Part shown: in pieces, positions 47,156-59,252 of the stretch | Layout: the number at the start of each line of letters is the position of its first letter | Numbering within the stretch: the stretch's first letter is position 1 | Origin: Monodelphis domestica | Lineage: Eukaryota > Chordata > Mammalia > Didelphimorphia > Didelphidae | Length of the DNA stretch: 64,000 bases | Assembly (NCBI RefSeq): GCF_027887165.1 | Contig: NC_077233.1 | Coordinates: forward strand, 223,683,178-223,747,177 | Direction: 5' to 3' | Position numbers and translations under genes: made by a program | Notes under the pieces: model-generated | Database searches by the model: none | Told to the model about the DNA's origin: nothing | Seen by the model: the letters and a program-made list of their open reading frames with translations, nothing else

Positions 47156-47219
47156 TTAGCTCTTAAAACTAATTTCTATCTAGTTTGGGTTCAACTTAGT
47201 CCACCTAAATATTAGCATT

Positions 47220-47990
47220 TTAAAACGATCCCTCCTGATCTATTAGCTTCTTCACTTGTTGCCTACAAACATATCCAGGTTTCTTCTATCATTTAAAAAA
47301 AAAAACACAAATTGTAATTTACTATCCACTCAAGCTATCATCTTATGTCTCTTCTCCTTATCACAAATAAATTCCTAGGAAAAAAATTGTTGTAATCTTT
47401 GCCTCTATTTCTTCACTTCTCACATGCTCCTCAACTCCTTACTTTCAGTCACACCCACATAACAGATGTCACTTTCTCCAGGGTCCCCAGTGATTCACTT
47501 TTTGCTCAATCCAAAGCCTTTTGCTTAATTTTCATTCTTCTTAACCTCTCTGCAGCTTTTGATGTTTTTGATAGTTCTTCATACTGTTTCCTTCTTAATT
47601 ATTTATGACTCTCCTCTATTTCAGTCTTCCTTTTTGTTGTCTAAACAGTCCTTCTCAGATCCTTTACTGGATCATCAAGCATATCCTTCCCTCTATTTAT
47701 GGGTGTAGTGTACCCTTGAGCTTTATCCTGGTCCCTCTCTTTTCTTTTTCAATACTGTCTTGTGATCTCACTATCGCTATACCAATAATTCCAAAATGGC
47801 TATATATAGCCCTCATTTCAGATACTAGCCAACATCCCCAGTTGTCTATTATATCTCTATGTAAATATTCCATGACCATCTCAAACTCAACTCAACATGT
47901 CCTAAACAAAACTCATTATGTCTCTCCCAGAATCCTCCTCTTCTCCTAACTTTCCTATTTCTTCTGAGGGCAACACCATCATTTCAGTCA
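47220..47990 (+). mobile_element. L2 LINE reverse-transcriptase relic
   Basis: The open stretch at 47399-47608 ends in LNLSAAFDVFDSSSY, the decayed RT motif A of L2 (usually DLSAAFDTVDH). Upstream 'catccactcaagctatca'-type text and downstream 'aactcaacatgtcctaaac' follow L2 ORF2 order. No complete frame remains. Confidence 0.75.
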
Positions 47991-48165
47991 GTGTGGTGGA
48001 CTGAAAGAGCCAGCCTTAAAGCCAAGAAGACTTGGATTGAATCTGGTCTCTGACACATACTGGCTCTGTGACCCTGGGCCAGTCATTTTTCTCCTTAGGG
48101 ATCCAGGCAGCTCTCTAAGACTAGAAGTTGTTGACAAAGTGACAACTTACATTAGAAAAAAAAAG
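47990..48165 (+). repeat. Old SINE relic
   Basis: The words 'gaagacttggattgaatctg', 'actggctctgtgaccctggg' and 'ctctctaagactagaagttg' are SINE-like. Confidence 0.5.
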
Positions 48166-48169
48166 TATT

Positions 48170-49125
48170 TCTTCACCTAAGAATTCCATATGTGGCAAGA
48201 TCCATGTGTTGTGAGGGTCATTTTCCATTCCTGGCTTTGGGAGTATACTTGTATGCTTGAAGGGAGGCAGAATAGGTAGCTTTAACCTCTTTTCCTTTGA
48301 GGGAGAATTTCATTCTAGCCAGGAGGGGAAGCAAGAGATTGGGGCTGGAAACTTGGTCTCTCTGCTCTCCTCAGAGAGAAGGAATAATGGTCTAGAATTA
48401 TATTTGCTTCCTTGAGCATTATTAGTCTAGGGTTTTCAGGTTTAGTCTAGTTTCTGATCCCCACTCATTATTGGAGAAAATGGAGAACCCCTTTTATATC
48501 TAAAGTTTGACCCCTTTCCCACCAAATCACTATTCCACAATTAATACACATATAGCAATTAGCCAAAAAAAATTATCCAATTTGATAGCAAGAAAGGAAA
48601 ATCAAAGCTCTACATGTGAGAATATATACCAGACACACAAAGTGAAGGAACTCTCCCATTGGGAGTATGATAACTCAGCTCAGACAAGAGTGGGGATCCT
48701 GGATCTCACCGAAGAGGAAATATTCCAAAGTCTCTAGTGTTACAAGCTGAGGTTATGGACATGACGGATGGAGATTGACTACTTTATCCATGGCTTTCCA
48801 GAATCTTTTCCTTCATCAACCTAAAGTAGGATTAAAGTCATTTATTTTCTTTCTAGGCTAGAAGTTAGAAGTGCTCAAACCAACTAGAGACATGGAAGTA
48901 TTTCAACCTGAAGCAACCCTCAAGAGTCAAGCTTTTCCACCCCCATTAACTGCACCCCAACCCTCATGCAGGTCAGGGTTTATCTCCATCAGTGGAGAGA
49001 GAGTCCCATATCAAAAGGCTAAACCAATACCACTGAAATCTCAAGTCTTATCCCTTTTCCTACTTTATGGTAAAAAAGCCCGTCCATGTACTCATTTATA
49101 TATATATATAATACATCTCATTTAA
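48170..49125. other. Unassigned sequence
   Basis: No supported gene or named repeat is seen. The open frames at 48507-48737 and 48871-49125 are short, overlap no splice-like structure and have no known motif. Confidence 0.35.
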
Positions 49126-49129
49126 TCTT

Positions 49130-49365
49130 TATGATTACTTTATGATGTTGGTCATAACAATAATTGTGATTTCCATAGAGCTTCAAGCTTTGCAAAGTCC
49201 TTTCCTTATCAAAGCCCTGGGAATTAGTTCATGCAAGTTCTATTAGCCCCATATTACAAATGAGGAAAATGAGACTTGGCAAGCTTAGGTGATTCTGCCC
49301 AAGGTCCATAGCTTTTGAGAAATAGAACCCAGGCTGAACTTTAACTCTCTTGATTCATTTTCGAA
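49130..49365 (-). repeat. MIR SINE relic
   Basis: The words 'agcttcaagctttgcaaagt', 'ccccatattacaaatgagg' and 'cccaaggtccatagctttt' are reverse MIR. Confidence 0.6.
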
Positions 49366-49548
49366 GCCTTTCTCTCTCTCTACTATCCCTTTTCTTCAGA
49401 GAAATCAATCTATGTTTTTCTCTTTCTGTCCCTCCGTCTCTGTCTCTCTGTCTGTCTCTCTCTTCATTTGATCATTGCAAATACTTTTCTGTTGTTGATT
49501 GCCATAGTGACTAGGTTACCAAATGCTATGAATATTCTATTAGTAAAT

Positions 49549-49802
49549 TTGTTGTTGTTTTTCAGTCATGGCAGTAGTCATGACTGATTTTTTGTAGCCC
49601 CATTTGGGGTTTTCTTGGCAGAGGTACTGGAGTGGTTTGCCATTTCCTTCTCCAGCTCCTTTTTCATATCAGCAAACTGAGGCAAACAAAGTTAAATGAT
49701 TTATCCAGTTACAGAGCTAGTGTCTTAAGCCAGATTTGAACTAAGGAAAAAATCTGCCTGACTCCAGACAAAGATACTCTATCCATTGTGCCACCTAGCT
49801 TT
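49549..49802 (-). mobile_element. RTE-tailed SINE
   Basis: In reverse orientation: 'ttgttgtttttcagtcatgg', 'gtttgccatttccttctcca', ending 'ccattgtgccacctagctt'. Confidence 0.85.
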
Positions 49803-50004
49803 CATTATAAAATAGCAATAATGTATCCTATCAGTAAATACCATTATACAGACAGGTCTCTTAAAACAAAAGTGTTTCTATGTCCCATTGGATGATCCTA
49901 GTAAAAGTGCTTTGTATATTTTAGCTTAAATGAATTCTCTAGCATGATGAACATTATACAATAAATGTCTCTGCTTCCTGACAACCAATGTTTACTGTCT
50001 ATAG

Positions 50005-50476
50005 CAGTGATGGTGAATTTTTTAGAGATGGAGTACCAGGTCCTGCCTCCACTCCACCCCCAGACCAAGTCCTGTGCATACTTCTCCCCAGAGACTGAGT
50101 GCCATGCCCCACCCCCCACATGCTGGGTATGCCCCACCCCCTTTTTCCATATAAGGGAGAGATGAAGTATTCCCATTGGGCTGCTGGACAGAGGGTGGGG
50201 GAAGTGAGTGATATCCTCAGCAAATATAGAGACAGGGAGATGAATGACCCAAGCACTACTCCCCTCCAGCTCTGCCACCTGTGAGATGCCCACCTTACCC
50301 CCTGTGTTCTCCCATTGGTCTGCAAGCAGAGGGATGGGGGACGTGGAAAGGGGAAGGGGAGCAGCTCCACCCAAATCCCTCTGCCTTTCTAATAATAAAG
50401 TTGGGGGAGGTGGCCACATGCCCACAGACAGCACTCTGCATGCCATCTTTGACATGCCATAGATTTGCCATCACTG
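50005..50476. mobile_element. Complete hAT non-autonomous element (472 bp)
   Basis: The ends are cagtgatgg and ccatcactg (9-bp perfect inverted repeats; similarity continues inward as cagtgatggYRAAT). A perfect 8-bp duplication gtctatag flanks it at 49997-50004 and 50477-50484, the hallmark of hAT transposition. The interior is C-rich and carries no transposase. The open frames of up to 185 codons across it are incidental to its base composition. Confidence 0.93.
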
Positions 50477-50529
50477 GTCTATAGCCTTTACTCTTCTTTA
50501 AAGGAATTCTTGGGAGAAAATTGTGGTGC

Positions 50530-50705
50530 TTGAGAATCTAAGAAGACTCAGATTTGAATCTTGACTCAGTTTCTTATAACCATTGTGATCTCAAGAAAAT
50601 CTCTTTGTCTTTCCTGGTTCTCGTTTTCTTTTCTTATCTGTGCAGTGAGGTTCCTGAATGAAATGGTCACTAATTTCCTTGAAGGTCAAATGTATGCTCA
50701 ATCAT
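50530..50705 (+). repeat. MIR SINE relic
   Basis: The words 'gactcagatttgaatcttga' and 'gcagtgaggttcctgaatga' are MIR-like. Confidence 0.45.
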
Positions 50706-50824
50706 CTAGTGGGAGGACACAAAATAAGTGCTTTCTCTGATGCCAATCTAGCATTCACTTTTCATTACCAAAATTTTCCATTTTAATCTGACTGGTGAGA
50801 GGCAAAGTCAAGCTGTTGATGAAA

Positions 50825-50985
50825 GTAGTATGGTATAGTAGAGAAGGTACTGGACTTGTAGTGAAGAAAACTTGAGTCCAAAGCCCAACTTTAGCACTTG
50901 ATAACTGAATGACCAGGGGAAATCAATTATTTTATGACTCAGTTTTCTCATTTATAAAATGATAGCATGCATTAAAACATCTAGG
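50825..50985 (+). repeat. MIR/SINE relic
   Basis: The words 'gtatggtatagtagagaagg', 'gagtccaaagcccaacttta' and 'cagttttctcatttataaaa' are SINE-like. Confidence 0.55.
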
Positions 50986-51021
50986 TGGCACAGTGGATAG
51001 AACACAGAGTACCTTTAAGAT

Positions 51022-51290
51022 AATGTTGGCAACTAGATGGTGCAGTGAATAGATACCAACCCTGGAATCCAGAAGATTCATCTTCCTGAGCTTAAATCAG
51101 GTCTTAGACATTTATTAGCTATATTACTCAGGGCAAGTCACTTAACCCTGTCAGCCTCAGTTTCCTTATCTATAAAGTGAACTGAAGAAGAAAATGGCAA
51201 ACTACTCCAGTATATTTGCCAAGGAAGGTCCAAATGGGGTCACAGAGAGTTGGACACAGGTGAAACAACTGAACATCAACAACAAATGTG
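51022..51290 (+). mobile_element. RTE-tailed SINE
   Basis: It begins 'ttggcaactagatggtgcag' and ends 'gtgaaacaactgaacatcaa'. Confidence 0.85.
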
Positions 51291-51589
51291 CTAGAAATTG
51301 TGCTAAGCAAATAACAAGCAAAAAGAATGAGAAATGTGAAGTTTTCTAATGGGAAAAGAAGGTTTCTGAAGCATAAGAATGTTCCAGGGTAACAAAGCAG
51401 CTAAGACAATAAGAGAGCTGTATCAGACAAGCCTCTGAGATCTCTTTTAATTCTAAATCTATAATCTTTTTTTGGCTATTGATATCCTTTATTTGATAAC
51501 AAATTAAGAATATAGAAATACCATGTCTTCCCATTGAAAACTATCAAATAAACAACATTTTCCATGGGAAATATTTAAAATGCAAGTGT

Positions 51590-52135
51590 TGTCATTCATC
51601 CCTCATTGTTGATGAGGATCAGTGTCAGTGCTGCTGATGCCTTTTGACTTCCCTGTGAACTGGATATAAGAGAGGCAAAGTTTCACAAAACCATCAGCCA
51701 CACTCTCTCTTCCAGCCATTGAAATCCATTGGCAGGACAAAAGTCAAGAGGGTCTGTGATGACTTAGGAATATAGTGGATGATGTTGGCATCTTCAATGT
51801 CTGACCGAGCTCTAAGTCCTTCCCAGTGCCTGCTTCAGCTGCCTTCAGGGGCATTAGAACAAATCCATCCATTCCACAGGGGAAAGTTTTCACATGCTTG
51901 GGGTAGACATTCCTCCAACTCATGGATTTGATGTCCATCAGTTACCTTTAACCTGGTTTGGCACACCTGTTAAGATGGTTTTACAGGGTATATGACTGCT
52001 ATGCATGCTACAGATTCTTGGAGTCACAGGTTAAGAGTTGAGTGAAGGGGAACAAAGGTGAATGAGAAACTCTGAGAAGGACATAGCAAGCCTTTAGACC
52101 AGAGGTGCGAGTCCTCCCTGAACATCCAGTTGACC
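51590..52135. repeat. RTE-associated dispersed repeat, second copy
   Basis: Homologous to 34820-35415 over 'aggcaaagtttcacaaaacc', then continuing through 'ggacaaaagtcaagagg', 'tttcacatgcttggggtaga' and 'gtgcgagtcctccctgaaca'. Confidence 0.6.
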
Positions 52136-52139
52136 CCAT

Positions 52140-52835
52140 AGATTGTAATAATAATGAGATGTATGTATGTATATATGTAAAACATTTTGCATACCTACAA
52201 GTACAATATAAATGTTAGCCATTATCATTATTTATAATAATCTTAAGGACTCTGGGGAGGAATTAACTTTATGGTGGGCATCAAGTGGAGCAAGGGGGCA
52301 AAGTAAGGGGAAAGAATACCATTTCATAAGCCCAGGAAATGGAGAGGAGAGAGTGAAGGCTTCTTTTCCAAAGAATATGAGAATCAACAGAACTAATATG
52401 GTTTTCGAGCTTGTGCCAACCCATTCCTTATTGGATCATATGTTGAGTGATGAATATACTTATGCCAAGTACTTATATCATGACACACTCAAGTTGTTTT
52501 ATAGCCCTAGGGCAGTGACTTCAGCAGGGGGTGAAGATTAACACCAACCTCCCCATTCTGGGTCCTCTCTCTCCCTCTTTACCCCTTTCCACCATTCTCT
52601 ATTATTCTGACTCCTCTCCATCATAATTTACTCTCATGAAAGGACAAAATATGATTAAGTCCTTCTGTTCCAACTTACAAGGAATTTACAACAAAAATGT
52701 CTGATTATAGAACAAAAACACCTTTCCTAGTAATGAAGTTGCATCTACTTATCAGTAAATAGGGAAGGAATTTTAAGGGAGCAGTCTATCTTCATAGGCC
52801 TAAGACATCACTATACTTGGGAGCAATGAAGTGAC
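52140..52835. other. Unassigned sequence
   Basis: The 109-codon open frame at 52212-52541 has no recognisable domain or splice context. No named repeat is seen. Confidence 0.3.
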
Positions 52836-52837
52836 TT

Positions 52838-52945
52838 ATCCTCTCAGAGAAGGAGGAAGAAAGGGAAGGGAGATTGCAGAATGCAAAACATTGGAAAACA
52901 AATGTTTAAAAATTGTGTTTGCATGTAATTAAGAAAAAATAAATA
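52838..52945 (+). mobile_element. L1 3' tail fragment
   Basis: The words 'gggaagggagattgcagaat', 'aaaattgtgtttgcatgtaa' and 'aagaaaaaataaata' match the ends of older marsupial L1 elements. Confidence 0.55.
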
Positions 52946-52972
52946 TTACTGAGCCAAAATATTATTTATCAG

Positions 52973-53210
52973 CTCTAGACTTAAGAAAGTAATGAAACAA
53001 TATCAATTTCTTGCTTTCTCAGAGGCAGGAGTAGGGGAGATAATTTGTAACTCAATTAAAAAAAGAAAGGTTACAAATAAATAAATAAGTATATTTTTAA
53101 AAAAGAAAGTGATAGAGAAAATGTTAATAATGTAATTTAAACTAAAATTGTGTCTTGGTTAGTTTGTTTTTCAAAGAACAGGTTGTTAAACATTAACCAG
53201 CACATCCTTG
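52973..53210 (+). repeat. Unnamed dispersed repeat, copy B (split by an L1 tail)
   Basis: The left piece 52973-52997 ('ctctagacttaagaaagt') and right piece 53103-53210 ('gatagagaaaatgttaataa', 'ggttgttaaacattaaccag') match copies A and C. The L1 tail between duplicated aagaaagtRat. Confidence 0.6.
52998..53102 (+). mobile_element. L1 3' tail fragment nested in copy B
   Basis: A purine-rich 'ggcaggagtaggggagata' stretch, 'ttgtaactcaattaaaaaaa' and an A-rich end are typical of an L1 3' terminus. The words aagaaagtaat (52983) and aagaaagtgat (53103) flank it. Confidence 0.65.
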
Positions 53211-53239
53211 TGTAGAAGGTCACATTTGGGCTGAGATTT

Positions 53240-54055
53240 TAACAAAATTAGAAATTCTATAAGGTAGAGGTGAAGAATGAGCAAATTCCAAATGTAAAGA
53301 GACAAACTCTATAAAGTGCAGAGATGGGAGATGGAAAATTATATATAAGGAAAAGCAAAGTGACCAATTTTATTGTATAATGTACATGAAAAGGAATAAT
53401 GCATACTAAGCCTGAAAAGGTGAGCTGGAACTTATCCTAGAAGGGCACAGTCATCACTGAATAGATAGAAAGATAATCTCATCATGCCACAACAATGTTG
53501 GGGCTAGGACAAATGTGGGACAGAGGAGAGATCAGGGACCAGGGTCCAGTATAATAAATAAATGGCCACTGACCTCTGTTGACAGGCATGGTTAAAAGTC
53601 ACTCTAAGCTGTGATCAAAAATGGATCCATTCTCTCTTTTCATTATTTCCTTTTCCTTTACTAAGGTCCCCTCTTATTTGCCAAGAGTCTCCCTTGATTC
53701 AACCTGGGTTGTTGGGTTGTTTTAATTGCTTTTTCTTTCCCCATAGACTCTAAGACATCAAGGGCAGGATGTCTTTAGTGACTGTGAAGGTTAAATGGTT
53801 GCACGTGTATCCCCTTTCTTCTACTTTATGGCCTGAATTCAAGGTTAATAATGGAAAACTCATTTCCCTGTAGATGAAGAAAATTACCTGCAGTGAAAGC
53901 AGACACATAATCAGGCATAGGAAACCAGGGATAGTAAAGACTAAGAATCATAATCACAGCCAAAGTTGAAAAAAAAGATCCCAAATCCAACAAGGTCCTT
54001 TCAATCATCAATGTGGGAGATATCATGTGCTAATTTCCAGGCATGGTCATGAAGG
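53240..54055. other. Unassigned sequence
   Basis: No gene or named repeat is recognised. Confidence 0.35.
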
Positions 54056-54059
54056 CAGG

Positions 54060-54212
54060 ATATTAAGGATGGAAGGAAACTTAAAAATCATTTAGTCCAA
54101 ATCCCCTCCTAAAACATAAAAAGGAAACTGAGACCCAACTAATTAGTGGCAGAGCTGGTGCTAGAATCCAAGTCTCTCTAAGGCTGTTTCCCACACTGTT
54201 CTATTCTTACAT
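54060..54212 (-). repeat. MIR SINE relic
   Basis: The words 'taaaaaggaaactgagaccc' and 'cagagctggtgctagaatcc' are reverse MIR. Confidence 0.6.
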
Positions 54213-54214
54213 CC

Positions 54215-54940
54215 CAGAACTGAGGGTTGGGGGCAGGAGGAAGTGGGTAGGGAGGGACAGGGGCATGAAAGTAGGAAAAACATCTGGGTCTAGTCACTAA
54301 TGCATTGCTTCATTGTATTTGGGGGGTGACAGGGTGCCCAGAGCCAATCACTAGGGGCCAGGAAATACTGCTGTGAAGAGTTAATAATGATAGGTTTAGT
54401 CCAGGGGAACCCAGCCTCAGTTCCCTTCTGGCATAAAGGTAGTGTCTTTTGAGGCAAAGACCCACAAAATAAAAGATTCTGTTTGATAACCAGATTTAGA
54501 AACCTTGTCTGGTAAATCTACAACTCAGTTGTCATTGTAATAAATCCCTCTCTGCTCTAGCAGGTGAGAGAATTCCAAGGTTTCTCTGGGCAATTGCTAT
54601 GTTAACCAGTAGCCACACTCTAAAGCAATTGCCCTCCTTCTGTGACTTTTCACAGTTCAAATCTTTTACAACTTCCTGTCTTTTCCTGCTCTCAGATGAA
54701 AACTTCTCTGTTCTGGGCCCCCATTTACTCAACTATGACACTGGTGAATTCAGGAAAAAGAAGGAAAGCTGATGATGAATTCTTAAGATGTAAATAGCTG
54801 AAGATAAGTTAATATGTCAACAATTCTAAAATGGTATTTGCATTTTCAAAGGGAATATCTGGATTAAGATGATACCTTAACCCCGGTGGAGTTATTTGCT
54901 TGAGAGTGGGAATTTCAGACTAGTGGAAGGCTTGTGGGAG
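54215..54940. other. Unassigned sequence
   Basis: I see no supported gene or repeat. Confidence 0.35.
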
Positions 54941-54944
54941 AATG

Positions 54945-55132
54945 AATTTGTTGTTGTCGCTGTTATTGTTCTGTCATTTTGGTTGTGTCCGACTCTGAGA
55001 CCCCATTTGATGTTTCTTGGCAAAGAAACTAAAGTGATTTTCCATTTCCTTCTCCAACTTTTGTAGATGAGGAAACTGAGGCAAACAGGGTTAAGTGACT
55101 CACGTAGGTCACAAAACTTGTGTCTGAGGGGA
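54945..55132 (-). mobile_element. RTE-tailed SINE, truncated
   Basis: In reverse orientation: 'ttggttgtgtccgactctga', 'ccatttccttctccaactt', 'gaggcaaacagggttaagtg'. The tRNA-like head is missing. Confidence 0.8.
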
Positions 55133-55714
55133 TGTTTTGGTGACTCTCAAATTAAGGTTTCCAAATGACTGCTTACTATGACTATTCATGTAAGCTAATG
55201 TGATCTGGAAACAACTTCTGCTGCCTATAGTTAAACATAACTATCATAGAGACTAGATAAGAGGAAGCTTTGTACTACTCAGAGCATTATGTAGTAGGTA
55301 CATTCTTGTACCATCAGCAACCACAACTACATTAACCATGATGCTCCAAGTCTTGAAAGTTGAGCCTGATAGAAGGGCATTGAAGTTTTATATTCCTGCA
55401 GGAAAATATGCTGAGCATAATGGGATGTCATCAGAATTAGAAATGAGCTGGTAAGTATTTAACAATCAGTGGGGAACTGGGGTATGCGTATATATCTATA
55501 TTTAAGTTCAATCTATATTATTAACATTTTCTTTATCATTTTCTTGAACCAGACAATTAGCAAAACAATAAATCAAGCCTGATTTGTAGAGTTTGCTAAT
55601 TTCCAAATTATGAATTCTAACACTGAAAATTTAATGATCAGCTCTCTTGAGCCCTTAAGCACTGGCTCCCAAACTCTGTTTAGAAGTAGAGAAAGATGAA
55701 TGAAAATCAAGGAT

Positions 55715-55848
55715 ATTTTTGATCAATGATACGTGTAAAACCCCGTGCAATTGCTTGTTGGCAATGGGAGAGGGGAGGGAAGAAGGAAAGGGAAAGAACC
55801 ATGGAAAAATATTCTAAATTAATTAATTAATTACTTGAAAAAATAAGT
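55715..55848 (+). mobile_element. Short 5'-truncated L1 3' end
   Basis: The words 'ttgatcaatgatacgtgtaa', 'gggagaggggagggaagaag' and 'accatggaaaaatattctaa' match the 3'UTR of the L1 ending at 30006. Confidence 0.85.
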
Positions 55849-56033
55849 CCAATTTCATGAAATTTACTAAATCCAAAGACTGACTAGAAAGAAATTATGC
55901 CTCTGACCAAATTATGAACAACAGAGAATTATGACTGGAATGGTCAAACTGCCATATATGAGCAGGTCAGAGAGGAGACCTGCAGACATTGATATGGTGT
56001 CAGTTGATAGGGAATGATAGCCAATTTAATTAT

Positions 56034-56288
56034 CATCTAGGTGGCACAGCAGATAGAGCACTGGAACTAGAATAAGGAATATTTATCTTTCTGAGTTCAA
56101 ATTTGACTTCAGACACTTACTAGCTATGTGACCTTGGGCAAGTCACTTAACCCTGTTTGCCTCAATTTCCTCATCTGGAAAATGATCCAGAGAAGGAAAT
56201 GGCTAACCACTCCTATATCTTTGACAAGAAAACCTCAAACTGGGTCATGAAGAGTTAGACGTGACTGAAACAAGTAAACAACAATGAC
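56034..56288 (+). mobile_element. RTE-tailed SINE, complete
   Basis: It begins 'catctaggtggcacagcaga' and ends 'gtgactgaaacaagtaaaca'. Confidence 0.88.
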
Positions 56289-56689
56289 CTAAGTATCAGG
56301 GTTTGTTACTGACAAAACATTATATTATTTTCTCCAATTTGCAGGTGGAAAGAAGAAGAGAAAGCTTTCTCTCAAGATTTGCCAAGGAAGAAGGATGTCT
56401 CTAATTGGACAATCACTGTTGGGATATTTCTAACTTTTTTTCATTTTCTCTTTCATTTCAATTAAATACTTTTGCTATTCCTATGCTTTCATTTGCCTAG
56501 ATTTCTGTTAGCACAGTAATGAGTAAATTTTTTGTCCTAGGTTAAATTCAAAATCCCTAGTTTCATACTGGGATAGGGGCTCAAGCTACACAGCATATGG
56601 TAATAAAAAAATTCTCCCTCCTCATGAACCCAAGCCTGTTAGGGCCTTGTGTGTTGGCTGACTAATTTATAGCACATCTGTGAGTTAAG

Positions 56690-56900
56690 AGGGACCTTAA
56701 GAAGTCACTTGGTCCATTTCCCTGTGTGACATGTAGCATTGGACTGAGAATCATGAAACTGATCTAAGTTCTAATCCAATTTTTGGCCACTTCCTCTGAG
56801 AAAATGGGCAAGTTATCTTTTTTCTCTGGGTCTCATTTCCCTTCCATGTAAAATGAGGGCATTATCTCTAAAGTCCCTTCTCTCTTTAATAATTTATGAA
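56690..56900 (+). repeat. MIR SINE relic
   Basis: The words 'aactgatctaagttctaatc' and 'ctgggtctcatttcccttcc' are MIR-like. Confidence 0.5.
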
Positions 56901-56904
56901 TCTA

Positions 56905-57600
56905 TAATTTTGTAACTCAAAGGCTATCATTGGCTTACTCTAAAAAGCAGGAATACGCCAGACACCATCCAAAAATGATCCCATACCTCCCTGCAATCTG
57001 ACTTCTCTTAGCAATGAAGCATTTTTTAGCATTTATTCAGCATGTCCCACCTTCACAATATCTTACAGATGGAAATCAATTCCCACCACAAGGCCTCTTA
57101 TTTTGTCACAAATGGGAAAGCTGGGTGAGCAAAAGAAAATTATTTGCTTGAGGCCTCATGTGGCCTCAGGTATTAGAAACTGGATTAGATGGGGTTTTCT
57201 CCTCTGGAGCTCAGGGAACCTGTGGTTCCCCTGGACCAGGGCTGTTTTATCAATTAGACAGTGGAAGAGTTTTGGGAGAGACTGCAGTGTGATCCAAAAA
57301 AAATATTAATAAGAATATTAATAAAAGAATTTTGGTGGTGCAACTACAGAAAAACAGGGGTCTGATCTAAGGACACCTGGGCCCCATCTGGAAACCCGTG
57401 CCTTACCCTGCTTCCACCCTGACACTATTACCGACATCTTTATGTGCCCAATAACTGTTCCTGAGTCTCCCACTAGTACACAATTCCTGCACATAATTTT
57501 GTTTGGGGCATGGGGGTACTTACAATGAAACAGTTGGGGTGGGGAGAGAAGTAGGGAAGGAAAGAAAGAAGCATGAGGAAGAAGTTTCAATAGAAATTTA
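56905..57600. other. Unassigned sequence
   Basis: Short open frames at 57103-57309 (plus) and 57318-57590 (minus) have no known motif. No repeat was identified. Confidence 0.3.
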
Positions 57601-57609
57601 TAAGATAAA

Positions 57610-57970
57610 TATGGAAGGAAAGAAGGATAACTAGTCCAGTTGTTTCATATTTTAGGAGGAGTAATTAAGGTCCAGAAGTGGCTTGCTCAAGGTCACACAA
57701 GAAGTTAATAGCACAGGTAAGATTTGAGCAGCTAGGTGGCTCAGAGGAGGGAGTGACTAGAGTCAGGAAGACTTGAGTTCAAATATGATCTCAGACACTA
57801 GTTGTGTGACCCTGGACATGCCACTTAACTTTGCCTCAGTTTCCTCATCTGGAAAATGAATTGGAGAAGGAAATGGCAAACTACTCTAGAATCTTTGCAA
57901 GAAAACTCCAAAACAAGGTCACAAAGAGATAAACCTGAAATGAATGAACAACAACCAAAATGATTTTGAA
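57610..57970 (+). mobile_element. RTE-tailed SINE inserted in a reverse MIR
   Basis: The SINE at 57728-57955 ('agcagctaggtggctcagag' to 'aatgaatgaacaacaacc') interrupts a MIR ('ttgctcaaggtcacacaaga'). Related words aagatttgag and atgattttga flank it. Confidence 0.75.
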
Positions 57971-58269
57971 TGCAAGGTTTTGGGTCCAAAATCTAGAATT
58001 TTTAAAATAACTCCAAAATGCCTATTTGAAGGTATCACTGATCCCTCAAACTCAAAATATTGAAAACTCAGTTTGCATTTCCTCTAAACACAGGTCTACA
58101 TCCTGATTTTCCTATTTTAACAAAAGGTTAATTCTCCTAGGTCCATTTGGATTTAGGTTTGACATAAGGCCAATCTGTTGACACTTCAATCTAGGCACTG
58201 GGGGAAAGTAGTAAAGAGCATTGAGTAGAGATGGCATGTAAAGTATCAGAAACTGAATCTAGGATGTGC

Positions 58270-58455
58270 CACATAAGAAGCAGTATGGCATGGTAGAAAG
58301 ACCACTGGTTTTGCAGGCAGATTGCCTGTGTGACCTTGGTTAGATAAGTGCTTTAACTCCTCTCAGCATCCATTTCCTCACCTGTAAATTGAAAGCATTG
58401 GACTCCATCAGTTCTGAGGTCATTTCTAGTCCTAAATTCTATAATTCTTGGAAGA
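58270..58455 (+). repeat. MIR SINE
   Basis: The words 'gcagtatggcatggtagaaa', 'catttcctcacctgtaaatt' and 'tgaggtcatttctagtccta' are in MIR order. Confidence 0.7.
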
Positions 58456-58649
58456 AGAAGTTCAATTGGCTGGGGGCGGGGAAGAGGTCCAATTTTTTAA
58501 GGTACAAAAAAGGGAGGAAATGTTTTCTTCGGAATTTTAATAGACTAAGATATGGGGAGGTAAGGGCCTTAGTTTTCCTCAAATCCCCTTAAGAAAAAAT
58601 CTTCATTCCAAGTATATACCTTGCCTACCCAAAGAAAAGCTGAGGGAGG

Positions 58650-58731
58650 AGGGGAGGAAGGAAGAGGGAGACAGAGAAAGACAGAGACATAGACAGATAG
58701 AGAAAGAGAGAGAAACAGAGACATAGACACA

Positions 58732-58824
<93 letters not shown>

Positions 58825-58908
58825 CAGAGGAGACAGAGAGACAGACAGAGACAAGAGAGAGGAGAGGAGAGAGATTGAGACAGACAGAGAAAGAGAGAGA
58901 GAAAGGGA
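58650..58908. repeat. GA/CA microsatellite
   Basis: Mostly (GA)n with a short (CA)n run at 58730-58750, about 260 bp. Confidence 0.97.
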
Positions 58909-59009
58909 CCAGCTCAGCAAAATGAACTTTTAAAAAATCATTAACAAATTGAGTACATCACTGCATATTTTTTCTTTAAAAGAAATGGTAACAAAGGAAA
59001 CTTTTTTCA

Positions 59010-59252
59010 CTTTACTTTTTTCTATTTGAGTTTCCTTTCAAATAAGCATTAATATGGAAAAATGTTTTACATGATTGCACATGTACAATCTATATGAGAT
59101 TGCTTACCATCTCAAGGTAGATGGAGGATGGGGGTGGGGGAGAAGAGGCGAGAAGGAGAGAATTCAAGATTCAATATTCTTTGGAAAATGTTCAAAACTG
59201 TTTTTACATGTAATTCATGAAAAAGTTAAATTCAACTTAAAAAAAAAAAGAA
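59010..59252 (+). mobile_element. L1 3' end, older family
   Basis: The words 'gcacatgtacaatctatatg', 'gcttaccatctcaaggtaga', 'ttacatgtaattcatgaaaa' and an A tail match an older marsupial L1 terminus. Confidence 0.6.

Noticed and set aside
47399-47949. Adjacent frames of 69 and 114 codons as a host gene
   Set aside because: The LNLSAAFD motif and surrounding order identify an L2 reverse-transcriptase relic.
49898-50455. 185-codon open frame on the minus strand, and overlapping frames of 123 and 72 codons
   Set aside because: They lie almost wholly within a hAT MITE with matching inverted repeats and an 8-bp duplication; the openness comes from the C-rich interior and no domain is seen.
52212-52541. 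109-codon frame as a possible small gene
   Set aside because: No domain, signal or splice context supports it, and the length is possible by chance in 64 kb.
58603-58920. 105-codon leucine/serine-rich frame
   Set aside because: It is a translation of the GA microsatellite.
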